Below, piece by piece: positions 23,285 to 34,896 of a stretch of 64,000 nt of DNA. This DNA is from Erodium maritimum. Lineage: Eukaryota; Streptophyta; Magnoliopsida; Geraniales; Geraniaceae. The stretch covers positions 57,526,012 to 57,590,011 of the forward strand of contig OY997590.1 of assembly GCA_963921825.1 (NCBI GenBank), read 5' to 3'. The notes under the pieces were generated by a model that did not search any database, was not told where the DNA came from, and worked only from the letters and a program-made list of their open reading frames with translations. Positions within the stretch are counted from its first letter, which is position 1. Every line of letters starts with the position of its first letter. The position numbers and the translations under genes were made by a program.

Positions 23285-23570
23285 TAGCACATTTTACCGA
23301 CACCTAGTCGGAAGGCAGGCACACCTTATCACGGAGTCATAGCACGTTTTACCGACATATAGTCAGAAGGCATGCGCACCTTAACACGAAACCATAGCAC
23401 GTTTTACCGACACCTAGTCGGAAGGCATGCGCACCTTATCACGTAACCACAGCTCATTTTACCGACACCCAGTCGGAAGGCAGGCGCGCCTCTTCACGAA
23501 ATCACAGCTCATTTTACCGACACCCGGTCGGAAGGCAGGCACACCTTACCACATAATCCGCTCATCGAGC
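23285..23570 (-). repeat. 55-bp tandem array inside LTR A, five copies
   Basis: The word TTTTACCGACA recurs at exactly 55-bp steps (ACCGA at 23296, 23351, 23406, 23461 and 23516), followed each time by AGTCGGAAGGCA or a close variant. Confidence 0.92.
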
Positions 23571-25457
23571 ACACGTCACACCAACGTATCATGTCAAACA
23601 TATCAACCAACATATCATACTAACCTATCATGCCAATCTATCATGCTAACACATCACCAGTCTGGATATCCTATACCGGAATCTCCGTCGGTATAGATAT
23701 CACATCGGAACACACGGTATATCATTACTAAACAATCTTACCGAAACACATCATATCGGTCTATCAATCACCCGATCATACCACATGCAATAGTTCATGT
23801 CATATCAAGCATGACACACTTGCCCAAACATAGAAACATACTACATCGAGTATACCCTATCATGATTCTCAACCTAACAAAGGATAAAGCACACATCAAG
23901 CATCACAATCATAGATCATGGCATTACAATCAACACACAAACCTAAGGGCTCGACATGGCCCGCATGCAATTCTACAGCACGACAATTCTCAAACTTACG
24001 GTTCGACATGGCTCGTAAGATATCCCTCATTTCACTCGTTCCTCACATCCTAATCATGCAATTCTAACAATTAGATCAAGTAATTACAACCTATATGCAT
24101 ACTAGTAACTTTCCGCAATTAAACCGGTATTTGCTACTTTCCCTACCTCAAAAGCAATCCAATCCAGCAGCGGACGACCTGGCTAGCTTCCTCCTCCTCA
24201 CTTCACGGGGTCCAAAAATCTCCTCCTCCGCCAAGCTCAGGTCCAATGTCTAAGATTACAAGAAATACAAGAATTAATGCTAATTCAAGTGTGGATTAAA
24301 GAGGGAAATACTCAAACTAATCCCAATTGCTCAACTTGGCAAAATGGGTCCGGAAGGCGCATTTTGCCCGAAATCGGGAAAACGTACCTCGGGACTCCGA
24401 AAGTTTCCCTATTCGTGTCTATCCAACATAATTAATCTACTTGTTCCAAAGCACTTGACAGAATTAAATTCCGAGGTCCAAGCGTTCTAAATTCGCATTT
24501 AAAGTTTCTAAGCGTTTTTCCCGAAGCTTCATGAATCACATCCATAATTCGTTCCGGGTGTGTAAACATCGTCCCGGGGTTCCCCACGACCGTTCCATTT
24601 ACGAACCCACCAAAACCCATCCATGTGGGCCCCACGGCCACACATGGCCGTGGGTGGCCAAACCGGACCGGCCGGTCACGGTCCATGGGTGGCCGACCAT
24701 GGTCGGTCCCGGTTCTAAGGGTGGCCGACCATGGTCAGTCATCCCCTCCTCCGCTGGCCGGATTCCGGCGACCGGCCGGAGCTCTGGCGAGCTTTCGGTC
24801 GCCGGAAAAAATATTTAATTTCTCCAACAAGCTCCTAACTAGTTCTAGGTTCTCCACAACACCATTTTTAGGCTTGAGAACTTCGCTTTTCACCTCAAAC
24901 CATCCAAAGTTTCAAGACCCATGTGGGTTTCATCAAAAACTACTCAAACCAAGTTATTTCCATCATCCAACTCCACCTCTTCTTCACAAATCAACATTTA
25001 AGCCATCCAACACCCAAAACCCACTAATTCAAGTCATCTCTACTCAAACCCACAACACCAATTTCATCAAATAAGGAAATAAAGCATACCAACCTCTAGG
25101 AAATGAAGAGATGAAGAAGATGAAGTAAATTTGAGAAGATTTAGTGTAGAAATGGCCAAAAAAGAGCTTCCTTTCTCTTGCTTCTTCTTCAAGCTTCAAT
25201 GGAGCTTCAATGGAGTTTTACACTCTCTCTTCTCTCTATAGGGTTCGGCCAACAAGAAAGAACGAGCATAATTTTTTCCCCATGTGGTCTTGTCCTCTAA
25301 GTGGAAAAGCTCTTTTCGTCCTTTAGCCCATCTCCCTCTATTTTGTCCATATGTGAGGACCATTTGGTCTTTTAACCCACTTTTCTTCCCCTCCAAGCTA
25401 ACATGGACATGTGTCCATGTGGGGACCACTCCTACACCAAAATATCTCAGCTCTTAT

Positions 25458-28400
25458 TGTCACGCCCCAAATCCGGTTTTGACCGGATTCGAGACGCGAC
25501 TTGAGTTAAAATAGATTAAATAATAAATGATCGATAAAAGTGCTCGAATCTCATAAAAACTCCATCAAAAGATCTAAGTAAGTGTTCGAAATCCTCCACG
25601 AGTCACAGCTCGTAATACAAAGTAAGGTATAAAATGTTTAACAGTAAAGAGCAACATAAATCCAAAACGAATCCCAAAAGGAACTGAAGCTCCCAAGCCT
25701 CGCCCACTCTAGACATCTGGTACTCCTGTAAAACAGTAAGAGAAACAAAGGGGATGAGCTTACGCTCGGTAGGAAAAAATCTCAATAACTCCGCCTTTAG
25801 ATCAAAACTTAAACTGTTCAAACGGATCGACAAAAGCATAGTAATAAGATAAAAAAGTAGTACGAATGAATAATTTATATAATCAGGCAATATCACACTC
25901 TTGAAGATAACCGAAATTTGAAAGAGTTCATAAAAGTTCCATCACGAAAAGATAGGAGTAAAATGGGAGTATTTAATATCGTGTCAATCACTCGCTTTCT
26001 CAAGCCTCCGATCCATGGATAGATTCTGGGATCACCTCGGTTCCCATAATTCCGATCCACCAGAGTATCCATGTCATATCAGATTATCCCTCGGTCCAGA
26101 GGACGCACATGCGTTGGGGCACTGGAAACAATCCCAAATGGGCGCTTATCATCGGGATTCCCAGAAATGCCTCCAAAGGACCATAAGTCATAGGGAACCA
26201 AGGTAGTGCTCCACAGGGACGCACATCCTTGGGTAGAACCTTGATAACCACCTCTCAAGAAGTAACCCAAATAAATATCCCGCAGGATCTGCTAATAATC
26301 TATATATATCCCGCAGGATCTGCCAATAATCAATAAATATCCCGCAGGATCTGCCAATAATCAATAAATATCCCGCAGGATCTGCCAATAATCAATAAAC
26401 ATCCCGCAGGATCTGTCAATACCCCATATTCGTAGTATCTAGTAATCAATGCCCTCAGGCTCCAATTCTCAACCAATATCTCACTGTATCTATCAACCCC
26501 ACCTTTACCACGGCACCGGATTACCCCCCGCTGGTGTATTACCGAACCAAACAAGCAATTCAAACAGGAATAAGAATAAAGGAACACCATATTGGGTCTC
26601 CAATCAGCACTCATCAATCGCACTTTCATCACAACAAGGCATCCAATACACTTCATACTTACCGTATACTTACCTGTCACGAACCAGCGGTACATCGATC
26701 ACCTGATTGCGCCGCGTGGCACAACCAGTCATACTCGATCATCCGTTCAATCAACAATTATATCAACACAAACACTCAATCAACCAAGTATGCATTCAAT
26801 CAAACAATCATCATGTGAACGAACCATTTAGCATTCAAACATACGAGCTAATCTAGTTTCATTAGACTCTTAAGTTAACCTAGTAATTAGCAACCAAGCA
26901 TGTGAATCTATCACACAACTAATCTGAGAGCTCTTCACAGCCTCTCTACCAGTAAATCAAATTCCCAAGTATTAAAAGCACACTTCACTAATTGTCATCG
27001 TCCTAAGCATGCATACTAGACTCATCCATTTATTAGTAATTGAAATAAGATTATTCTAGTTATTCGCATCCTATAGGCAATTCTAGGACCTTTCCAATTT
27101 ATTATCCTAATCATGCATACTAAGCTTAATTAAGAAATTAAAACTTTCCCTACCTCGCGGTCTTCCTCTCAACACTCTGATGTCACAAACGAGAGTCACC
27201 ACACTGTTCTTCACACGGGTACCGGCAAGGTCTTCGTTCTTCAAGCTCTTCGTTCTTCAAGGTCTTGTGGTCTTTGAACACAAAACAACCCCGAATTAGG
27301 TCCTACTTAACGGTAACAAAGTCCCCCAAAACCCTTCCAAAAGTTCAGGTCCAAAACAAGATCGAAACGGTGGAAAAAACCTTCAAAATCCCCCAGACTG
27401 GTCGGTCACGGACACTGTCACGGAGCCGTGACGCCGACCCTCGCGGAAGCCGTCACGGAGCCGTGACGTGTGCCGTCACGGTCTCCCTCACGGAGTCGTG
27501 GCGTCGCCCGTCACGGGATCCGTCACGGATCCGTGACGTTCCAGGGCAGTTACGCCCTTCTTTAACCTCCAGCTCCTTTTCTCCGAAAATCCATAACCAA
27601 ACTTCATTTTTAACCATTTCCAGCTCCCAAATACATCAAATACCTCCAAAACTCCTCTACCTATGGTAGGAATCAACAAATAAACAAGTTTCCAAGGATT
27701 CTCCATATCATAATCAAATCAAAAACTCCCAAAAGTTCATCCAACAACTACACCCTCAAATGGGTTCATCAAAGCTTCAACAAGAGCACAAATTCAACCT
27801 CTTACTTCACTACTTCTTCTCCAAATAGCCAAAACCAAGCTAGTTGAACAACTTCAAGCCAAAACCCACAAAAACCCAAGTGATGAGAGTAGATGAAATG
27901 AAGAGTTGAGAGTATCCATACCTCTAGGAGAATGTGTTGATGAAGATGAAGGTATTTTGGAGAGGATTTGGGTGGAGATTGGCACAAAAGGTCTCTCTTT
28001 TCTCTTGCTTTCTCTTCAAGCCACCATGGGAGCTCCAAGCTCTTCCTCCTCTCTCAATTTTCGGCCAACACTAGAGAAAATGAATTGAATTTGTGTCATC
28101 TAATGCCTTAAAAGACCTAGAGGTGAAAAAAAACCAAAAACCCTTTAGTTCTTATCCCTTTTATGGACAACTAATGAGGGTAGAGATGACATTTGAGCCT
28201 CTTTCCTTTCCTCCAAGTTATTAGTGACACTTGGCATAGTGGGGACCACTCTCTTCCATTTAAAATCCAGCAGTCCAAAATTAATTGTATTGACTCGATA
28301 AAAAGCTCGGTTTTGACCAATTTGGATTTCCTTCAATATTATACTTAGATGAATGGAAACGGCCCAATTAAGCCAACCGTGATGACGGCTAAGCTTTTTG

Positions 28401-28517
28401 GGCCCCGGAAAAGCCCCGAGTGACCTCTTGAGTCCTCAGTTAACTTTTCCGGCAGAAAGTCAAACTTGTCTTAAAAGTCTCCGGTTCGACCGGGATCGAC
28501 TGGGAGCGGTTCTTACA
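25458..28517 (-). repeat. Solo gypsy-type LTR B, nested in A
   Basis: It runs from TGTCACGCCCCAAATCCGG to GAGCGGTTCTTACA, 3060 bp, flanked by CTTAT at 25453-25457 and 28518-28522. It is minus oriented and related to A and C. It inserted in the 5' part of A. Confidence 0.93.
26279..26422 (-). repeat. 31-bp tandem array inside LTR B, five copies
   Basis: CCCGCAGGATCTGCCAATAA recurs at 26279, 26310, 26341, 26372 and 26403 with a constant 31-bp step. The central copies are identical. Confidence 0.95.
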
Positions 28518-29540
28518 CTTATTATTTTATTCGTTAATAATTTTAAAATCGACCTAGTTTGACCCGGGTTTGACTTTTTCGCAAAAGTGGTCATTTGAAA
28601 GGAAACGACCCAACTAAGCTAACCGTAACGACGGCTAAGCTTTTTGGGTCCCGGAAAGGTCCTGAATGACTCCCGGAGTCATTGGTTGACTTTTCCGGCG
28701 GAAAGTCAACTTTCGCCAAAAACCACCGGTTCGACCGGGATCGCCCCGGGGCGGTTCTTACAAGGATGACCAGATCTGGCCGAGCGAGGATCTACAACAG
28801 TCGACTGTGACGAGGATTCTGCCGGAGGTACCATTTCCGGCGTCCCCTTCTATTCATCTACTCCTTCCAACTGAAAAACGTTGGCCCTCCGGTACACTGG
28901 CATCGCCGAAGGATAAGCCGGGTGGAGTGAAGTCCGGGACCTTTTCCTTCGTAGAGCCATAACCGTCGTCGCGTCCTCGACAGAGCCTACTGGAGTCGGC
29001 TACGGTCCAAAAGGATCCGCCGCCCGTCTCTCGACCATAGTCGCCGATGGAGGGGGACCAGAAGAAGCAGGCGGAGGCAGGACAGCCTCCAATGCAGGGA
29101 TGACCCGACCCGGCAGGGGTGGGTGGAGCCAATGTTGGCCTATACCTACAGACCCGGGACAGCCAGTGCTGGGAGGTCCCGGGCAGCCTGCACTAACATC
29201 TCATCTCTATTATTTGCTTTATGGGTATATGTATTATTTCTGGAACAATTTATCGTTTATTTTGGTTAGGTACCTTTATTTTATGTCTCACTGTTTTGAG
29301 ACGATGGTAAGGAGTTGTCTTGAGTGTTTGCCAACGATTACAAATAGGCTGTTATTATAGGTCCATGAGCGCTGGACTTGTTACGGTCGGTCCGGACACA
29401 TATCTAGAACACTGGGCGTTTACGTCCTTCCTTGTTTGAATACATGCGGGTGTTAATACTATTCTTCGGTTACCCATTTAAAAAAAACGATAGAAATCAT
29501 GTTCTTTAGGCACAGAAACCATATATTTTTTTTACTTTTG

Positions 29541-29579
29541 CCAATTATTAGAAATGAACTTTGACTCGTGTTAATATAT
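29541..29579 (+). promoter_or_regulatory. Putative CCAAT and TATA elements of the beta-propeller gene
   Basis: CCAAT at 29541-29545 is followed about 30 bp later by TAATATAT at 29572-29579, roughly 135 bp before the ATG. Spacing fits a plant core promoter, but both words are common in AT-rich DNA. Only about 215 bp of native upstream sequence remains before the retrocopy target site. Confidence 0.35.
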
Positions 29580-29714
29580 GGTTTTGTCCTTTGTTGTATA
29601 CGCATTCATTTCCCTCATATTTAGGTGTCATTATCCCATTGGCCGAAAATCCAAACAGCTCTCGCATCACCCAATCTCTTCACTGCTCACTCCCCTCCCA
29701 TACCTCTCTCGGCT

Positions 29715-31115
29715 ATGGATGCTTCATCTGCTTCAGCTTCACCTACTGCCATGAGAGCCTTTTACTTTGTCCCAACTTTCGCCACCACAACTAACCCAAC
29801 CACCTTCCTGCCATGGTCTCCGACCAAACCCAGCGTTCTCGCTCGTTACTCTCATCCCAGAATCGCTCGCTGCTCCGCTAAGCCGAGTAGTTCCGGCACC
29901 GACCCGAAACCCAGCTCCGGTACCAATTCGATCCGCCCAAACCCAGAACCATCAACACCCATTTCGAATCTTCATTCCGTTTCGTCTCTCTCTTCTGTCG
30001 GGCTAGTGTTTGACCTGGGTCCGACCGAATCATGGGACAGCGCAGACATTGGGTCGCCGGTGGTGAAGAGGTTTGTCGGCGACGAGGAAGAGAGGTGGTG
30101 TATGTGGTACCACGGCAGGTCTAACGGAAGCCCGAGTTCGGACTGCATCGGATTGGCGGTTTCGTGCAATGGGGTTCACTGGGAGCGCGGCACACAAGGT
30201 GTTCGATCAAATGCCGATGTGGGTTTAGTCATGGATCGTAGTGACGACTGGTGGGCATTTGACACGGGGGGAATCAGACCCGGTGAGGTAATGATCATGT
30301 CGAGCTCAGTGGTGAAAGGCTCGAGCGCTGTGTACTGGCTTTACTACACTGGGTACAGTGCCGAAAAGGTGGAGGAGGTCAAGGATGGTTCTTTGAGCTT
30401 CAAATTGGAGAACCCAGAAACCGGCGCAGATGGGAATGTCTTGAGGTCCTTGCCAGGTCTGGCCATGAGTCAGGACGGGAGGCATTGGGCCAGAATCGAA
30501 GGGGATCACCATAGCGGAGCTTTGTTCGAGGGCGGCCCAGAGGGAGAGTGGGACTCTATGTTCATTGCCGCACCAAATGTAGTCTTCCACACCAAAGGCG
30601 ACCTCAGGATGTATTACCATTCATTCGACGCCGAGAAAGGGCAGTTCGTGATAGGAATGGCGAGGTCTAGAGATGGGATGAAATGGCTGAAGCTGGGGAA
30701 GATCACGCTGTCCGGAGGAGGAAGAGGTAGCTTTGATGAGCTAGGGATGATGAATGGTAATGTAGTGAAGAACCAGAGAGATGGGAGCTATGTGATGGCC
30801 TATGAAGGTGTTGGTGCAGATGGGGTTAGGAGCGTTGGTTTTGCAGTGTCCCCTGACGGGCTGAAGGATTGGAGGAAGGTGTTGGAAGAGGCGGTGGTAA
30901 AGCCGTCTGAAGAAGACAATGGATGGGACAATGGAGGAGTTGGATCACCATGTCTGGTTCAAATGGATGGAGAGGTCGATGAGTGGCGGTTGTATTATAG
31001 AGGAGTTGGAAATGGTGGGACGGGAGGAATTGGGATGGCAGTGTCTCAAGGCAGTGACATTAGAAGCTTTAGGAGATGGACAGGGTTTCAGCTTTTTCAA
31101 GGTAACCATGTATGA
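29715..31115 (+). CDS. Plastid-targeted five-bladed beta-propeller (GH32/43/68-like) protein
   Basis: An uninterrupted, intronless 466-codon frame. I chose ATG 29715 (MDASSASASPTAMRAF); the frame is open upstream but has no earlier ATG. Residues 1-52 are Ser/Thr/Ala-rich with basic residues and few acids, like a chloroplast transit peptide, and a Ser/Pro-rich linker runs to about 95. The rest has repeated propeller blades: RWCMWYHGR (127-135), IGLAVSCNGVHWERG, YWLYYTGYS, LAMSQDGRHWARIEG, FIAAPNVVFH, MYYHSFDAEKGQFVIGMARS, SVGFAVSPDGLKDWRK and WRLYYRGVGNGGTGGIGMAVS. Such W-x-Y-Y and G-x-A-x-S-x-D-G-x-x-W repeats mark the arabinanase/levansucrase/invertase-like fold. The substrate is unknown and I do not assert catalytic activity. 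Codon use and the intact frame show it is a live gene. Confidence 0.9.
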   Translation: MDASSASASPTAMRAFYFVPTFATTTNPTTFLPWSPTKPSVLARYSHPRIARCSAKPSSSGTDPKPSSGTNSIRPNPEPSTPISNLHSVSSLSSVGLVFDLGPTESWDSADIGSPVVKRFVGDEEERWCMWYHGRSNGSPSSDCIGLAVSCNGVHWERGTQGVRSNADVGLVMDRSDDWWAFDTGGIRPGEVMIMSSSVVKGSSAVYWLYYTGYSAEKVEEVKDGSLSFKLENPETGADGNVLRSLPGLAMSQDGRHWARIEGDHHSGALFEGGPEGEWDSMFIAAPNVVFHTKGDLRMYYHSFDAEKGQFVIGMARSRDGMKWLKLGKITLSGGGRGSFDELGMMNGNVVKNQRDGSYVMAYEGVGADGVRSVGFAVSPDGLKDWRKVLEEAVVKPSEEDNGWDNGGVGSPCLVQMDGEVDEWRLYYRGVGNGGTGGIGMAVSQGSDIRSFRRWTGFQLFQGNHV

Positions 31116-31600
31116 ATTGATCCTGGTCATAAAAACCGCGGATACAATGATGAATATGAGTTTTCTAACTTGAGTGTATGTTCCAATGTGATTTTAAATT
31201 AGAGACAAGACCTTCCACAGTTGGATTGAACCGGCCTGATTAGGCAGAATCTGCGGGAAAGCAGCCAAGATTAGATACGATCGTAGGTCTATGATAAATC
31301 GATTCGGTCTATTCTTAGTCTTATCTTAAGGGGAAAAAAATATAAAAATTGACAAAGGTAATTATTATTTCTGCACACGATTCAGATTACGATACAATAA
31401 AATTGCCAAAATACAATTAAACGGAAATACACTGAATTGAACTACGGAAATAAAATAAACACGTAACTAGTTGTCGTTATCCATAATGGCCTCCGCCCTT
31501 AACAGAGTCCAAATGTGTTTAATCAGATCACCCTTCAGTTGATAGTGCACTACTCGATTCTCTAGCCGGTTTGACTGGTTTCAAATGTGGTCGTAACGCG
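31116..31600. other. 3' flank of beta-propeller gene, AT-rich
   Basis: The presumed 3' UTR and intergenic DNA. I see no clear AATAAA signal within 100 bp of the stop and no other feature. Confidence 0.5.
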
Positions 31601-31610
31601 GCAATGACCC

Positions 31611-32355
31611 TCAATGGATGGGTATGATTGGTTCTTCGGATGGGAGTCGTTCTATTTCTCCCTGGTAGGTGTCACATTCATCGTCCACAATCATGTTGTG
31701 TATAATAATGCACGCCCGCATGATCATAGACAACTTCCTATCATCCCAACCTCGAGCATGCTTACTGATGATATGGAAACGAGCATGCATGATCTCGAAT
31801 GCCTTCTCCACATCTTTCCTTGCGGCCTTCTGTTTCTTTGCATATAACACATGTCTCGATAGTTGTGGTGCAGGGATAGACTTTACAAAGCACGCCCATG
31901 GTGGGTAAATTCCATCAGTTAAGTAGTAAGGAGTGTTGTAGTACGTAGATTCACCTCAAAACGACCGAAGGCTGGTGACCCCTATATACGTGCGCAAATA
32001 TGGACGATTGGTTCAAAACATTCATATCGTTGTTCGAACCCGACATACCAAAGTATGTGTGCCAAATCCAAGTATCGGGCCCCACAACTGCTTCAAGCAT
32101 AGTCGTAGGTCCAAAATGATCGCCCCACTCGTAAACCCCCTGATGCGTTTTTGTACAATTCTTTTACGCCTAATGCATACAATCGAGGTTGTCGATACAA
32201 CCTGGAAAACCATGAATTTCATTGGTACGCGTAATGTAAGCAATATTATTACTGTTCGGCTTCTAGAGGTAGATTTTACGAAAGACATTCATTACGGTAA
32301 AACAGAATCGGTACATGTATGCAGGGCCGTTGTCTCAACAACCTTTAAATACTAG
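31611..32355 (-). pseudogene. PIF/Harbinger transposase fragment
   Basis: On the minus strand from about 32355: short broken pieces, then YYLTDGIYPPWACFVKSIPAPQ near 31940-31875, then AKKQKAARKDVEKAFEIMHARFHII and RKLSMIMRACIIIHNMIVDDE (31850-31611). These match the last part of the DDE nuclease of plant PIF/Harbinger transposases; the final E of the DDE triad is in the KDVEKAF motif. The N-terminal part has stops and frameshifts. Terminal inverted repeats were not found. Confidence 0.85.
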
Positions 32356-32399
32356 TCCAGATTGTCAGCCACAACGCCTTAGCACAACATTTCATTTTG

Positions 32400-33318
32400 T
32401 AGTAGCATTTTCTATTTGGTTTAAAAATCTTATATATATAGTACTTATACTGGAGGACAGATAAGTTCCATACAATAAAATTAAAACCTATTTACAAATG
32501 AATGTCTTGGGAAACTGATTAGTTCAGTCCAAAAATGGTCACACGGTTTGAGAATGGCAGAAGACAACTCTCTGCATTTATGTTACTGTTTCATGGGACT
32601 ATGCAACATCTCTCATTTCTACTTATGTTTTCTCAACTCCTCGGTTTCTGATTAACTTTTTCTAGTAACGATGAAACTTTCATTAATATAATTTTCGATT
32701 ACAAATCGAGTGCATCAGGATGAAACTCCTGACCACACAAAATAGAATAAGAACACAGTGGTGGGTTATTCCGTTAACATTAGATCGTCTAAGACGATTT
32801 TTGAGTGGACCACTATGGAAAGCATAAAGTAAAGGGTACTGAATGGAATAACACTGACGAGCACCTTTTAAGGTAGGGCCTGCAAACCGCTGGGTCCCCC
32901 GAAGGCGACACACTTCTTCTGATAAAAAACCGAACCTGTGGTCGTCAAGGTTAGACTGGTGTAAAAATTGATGAAGACTGTTCAAGGTGTGGCCTAAGCG
33001 CCGCTGAATCCCATGGATGGATTTGTTTCGTCAAGTTGAAAACTGAACCCGACTTCATCATTAACAGAGGGAATGACTCGATGCCCAGTATTCAATAACC
33101 TGGCAAAACAAAACAAAGCAGATAAAATAAAACAGAGCCCATCGACCAGAGACCGATGAAGAAACCCCGGAGGAGGCCAAGAGGGCGGATCCAGTGCCGG
33201 CGGCTTCACCAACAGTTGTATAGGCGAAGCCGATTGACACTGCTGGCCTGCAATCGCGCCCCCCGGCAGGAAACCCAGAGCAAGGTCATGGTTCGACCGA
33301 AACGCCAGTAGGAAACCC
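32400..33318. other. Unassigned region; GC-rich block at 33160-33300
   Basis: No coding family is visible on either strand. The block near 33165-33225 (GGAGGAGGCCAAGAGGGCGG, CGGCGGCTTCACC) resembles a segment at 48139-48190 on the other side of the gypsy element. Confidence 0.45.
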
Positions 33319-34896
33319 TGTCACGCTCCAAATCTGGTTTTGACCGGACTCGAGACGTGAATTAAAACAATAATAAATTTAAATGAAAGTAAAGCCAAAA
33401 CAAGTCTCAAATAGTAGTTTAAAACTCTAAACAACGTCGCGACTCACAACTCGGTAAAAACAACGGTAAAACAGTTCAAAAGATAACGGTACGTCTCTAG
33501 ACTACTAGCCTAAGACCCTCGCAAGCTCCCAAGAGTCGAGCATCCAGCTAGTACACAACCCGCTCAGGACCTGAAAAACAACAACAAGATAAGGGGGTGA
33601 GCTTTCGCTCAGTAGGAAAAATAGTTAAGGTTATAAGCAAGCGCTCACCACCACGGGTAACCGTCCAATTAGGGCATACTAGTACAACACACAACTAATT
33701 TCCAACGGAACCGTAACCACAATCCTCAACTCAAGACCAAACCACACTCACAAACATACTCAAACGAACAAGCGCAAACTGCAACCACATCACTTAACAA
33801 GTCATCAAGCACAAAGTAAATAGTAAAGTCACATACAAGTCCCGTACTGTAGTCCGCTACTCCGCCGGCTGTCCACAGCCCGACTCTATCATATCACACC
33901 GGAACACACAACATCGGTCTAGATATCTTCTCGGATAACACTCGGGGAACAATCACAATACGTCACACCGGAATCTCCATCAGCCTAGACATCTTCCCGG
34001 CACTCCTTCGGGGCACGACTCCTAGAGCCCAAACACGACACCAAGTGTCAACACAAGCCTTCGGCCTAGATATCCCACATCAGAATACCCCCTTGATGTA
34101 GGTATCGTACCGGACCCGGAGGACCGCGCATACGTGGGACCACACCGTCGGCCTAGGTACTACCTTACACCGGAGTACCCCCTCGGTCGTAGGTACCATA
34201 CCGGAATACAACTCCTCTTAGAACAAACATCAATATAATAACTCGCATCGTAATGCCATAATTCAAACACGGCTTACCAAGCCAAACAATCTTACCACAA
34301 CCAATCACGTCGGTCTATCAACCACCGGACCATTTCGCAAGTAATGATTCACGTCATAACATGCATAGCACACTTGCGCAGGAATAACCACAACACACTA
34401 CACCAAGTAATACTACATCATGCTTCTCGATCTAACATACCTAAATCACACATCGTGCATTTCAATCAAATCAAGGCAATTCAAACAGCACACAACCTAA
34501 GGGCTCGACATGGCCCGCATGCATTTCTACCAGCACAACAATCCCAAACTTACGGTTCGACATGACACGTAAGCTATCCCTCGATTCGCTCGTTCCTCAC
34601 GTCCTAATCATGCAGTTCTAACAATTCAATTAAGTAAAAACAACCTATAGGCATACTAGTAACTTTCTGCAATTGAACCGGTATCCGCTACGTTCCCTAC
34701 CTCAAGACGAACACAACAGCTACGTCTCCTAGCTGCTGATGTCCTGGCTTGCTACCTCCGGTCTTTTCTACGATCGAAGCCGGACTCTTAATTAGCACGG
34801 AAAGTTATAATTCATAACAGCTCCAAGGTTAATTTAAAAGATACGAACAATCCAATTTAAAATCAACAGTTGCCTTTTAAACTCGAACAGGCCAAA
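33319..34896 (-). repeat. Gypsy-type LTR D, left part, invaded by the full gypsy element
   Basis: It begins TGTCACGCTCCAAATCTGG and is collinear with LTRs A and C for most of its length (the GAGCTTTCGCTC stem-loop at 33599-33610, and dispersed CCGGAAT/CGGTCTAGATATC words). It runs to the CCAAA target copy of the full gypsy element. Sequence should continue from 47254, but the expected GGTTCTTACA end was not found there, so D is truncated or a different subfamily. Confidence 0.75.

Larger units (their letters stand above)
19119..28762 (-). repeat. Solo gypsy-type LTR A with two nested LTRs
   Basis: On the plus strand it runs from TGTCTCGCCCC to GGCGGTTCTTACA, so the LTR reads 5' to 3' on the minus strand. 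It is flanked by AGGAT at 19114-19118 and 28763-28767, a perfect 5-bp TSD. Removing nested LTRs F and B with their duplications leaves about 3.39 kb. There is no internal domain, so it is a solo LTR formed by LTR-LTR recombination. Confidence 0.92.
18831..28962 (+). pseudogene. 160-codon ORF of the retrocopy, split by solo LTR A
   Basis: ATG at 18831 (MKFSLYLIRVFSPPS) is open for 96 codons to 19118. The same frame resumes exactly at 28768 (DQIWPSEDLQQS) and runs to TAA at 28960-28962. The frame is therefore continuous if the LTR and one copy of its AGGAT duplication are ignored. The product is Pro/Ser-rich and matches no family I know. At present the ORF reads from GKD straight into LTR sequence, so the gene is disrupted. 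Confidence 0.6.
18802..29488 (+). mobile_element. Short poly(A) retrocopy with 11-bp TSD, interrupted by nested LTRs
   Basis: GATAGAAATCA occurs at 18791-18801 and again at 29489-29499, right after an A run (about 29480-29487). Without the LTR nest (19119-28767) the inserted body is about 1.04 kb. It starts with a leader containing CTCTCTCTACC and a short ORF, and ends with a T-rich 3' region and tail. This shows target-primed retrotransposition. It may be a LINE with most of ORF2 missing or a processed copy of a host mRNA; I cannot tell which. Confidence 0.85.

Noticed and set aside
23281-23570. Evenly spaced repeats considered as a CRISPR-like array
   Set aside because: Units are contiguous 55-bp tandem copies without unique spacers, inside a plant LTR.
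26188-26695. Minus-strand open frames with repeated CGIFIDYWQILRDIY units
   Set aside because: They are produced by the 31-bp array in LTR B and have no independent coding support.
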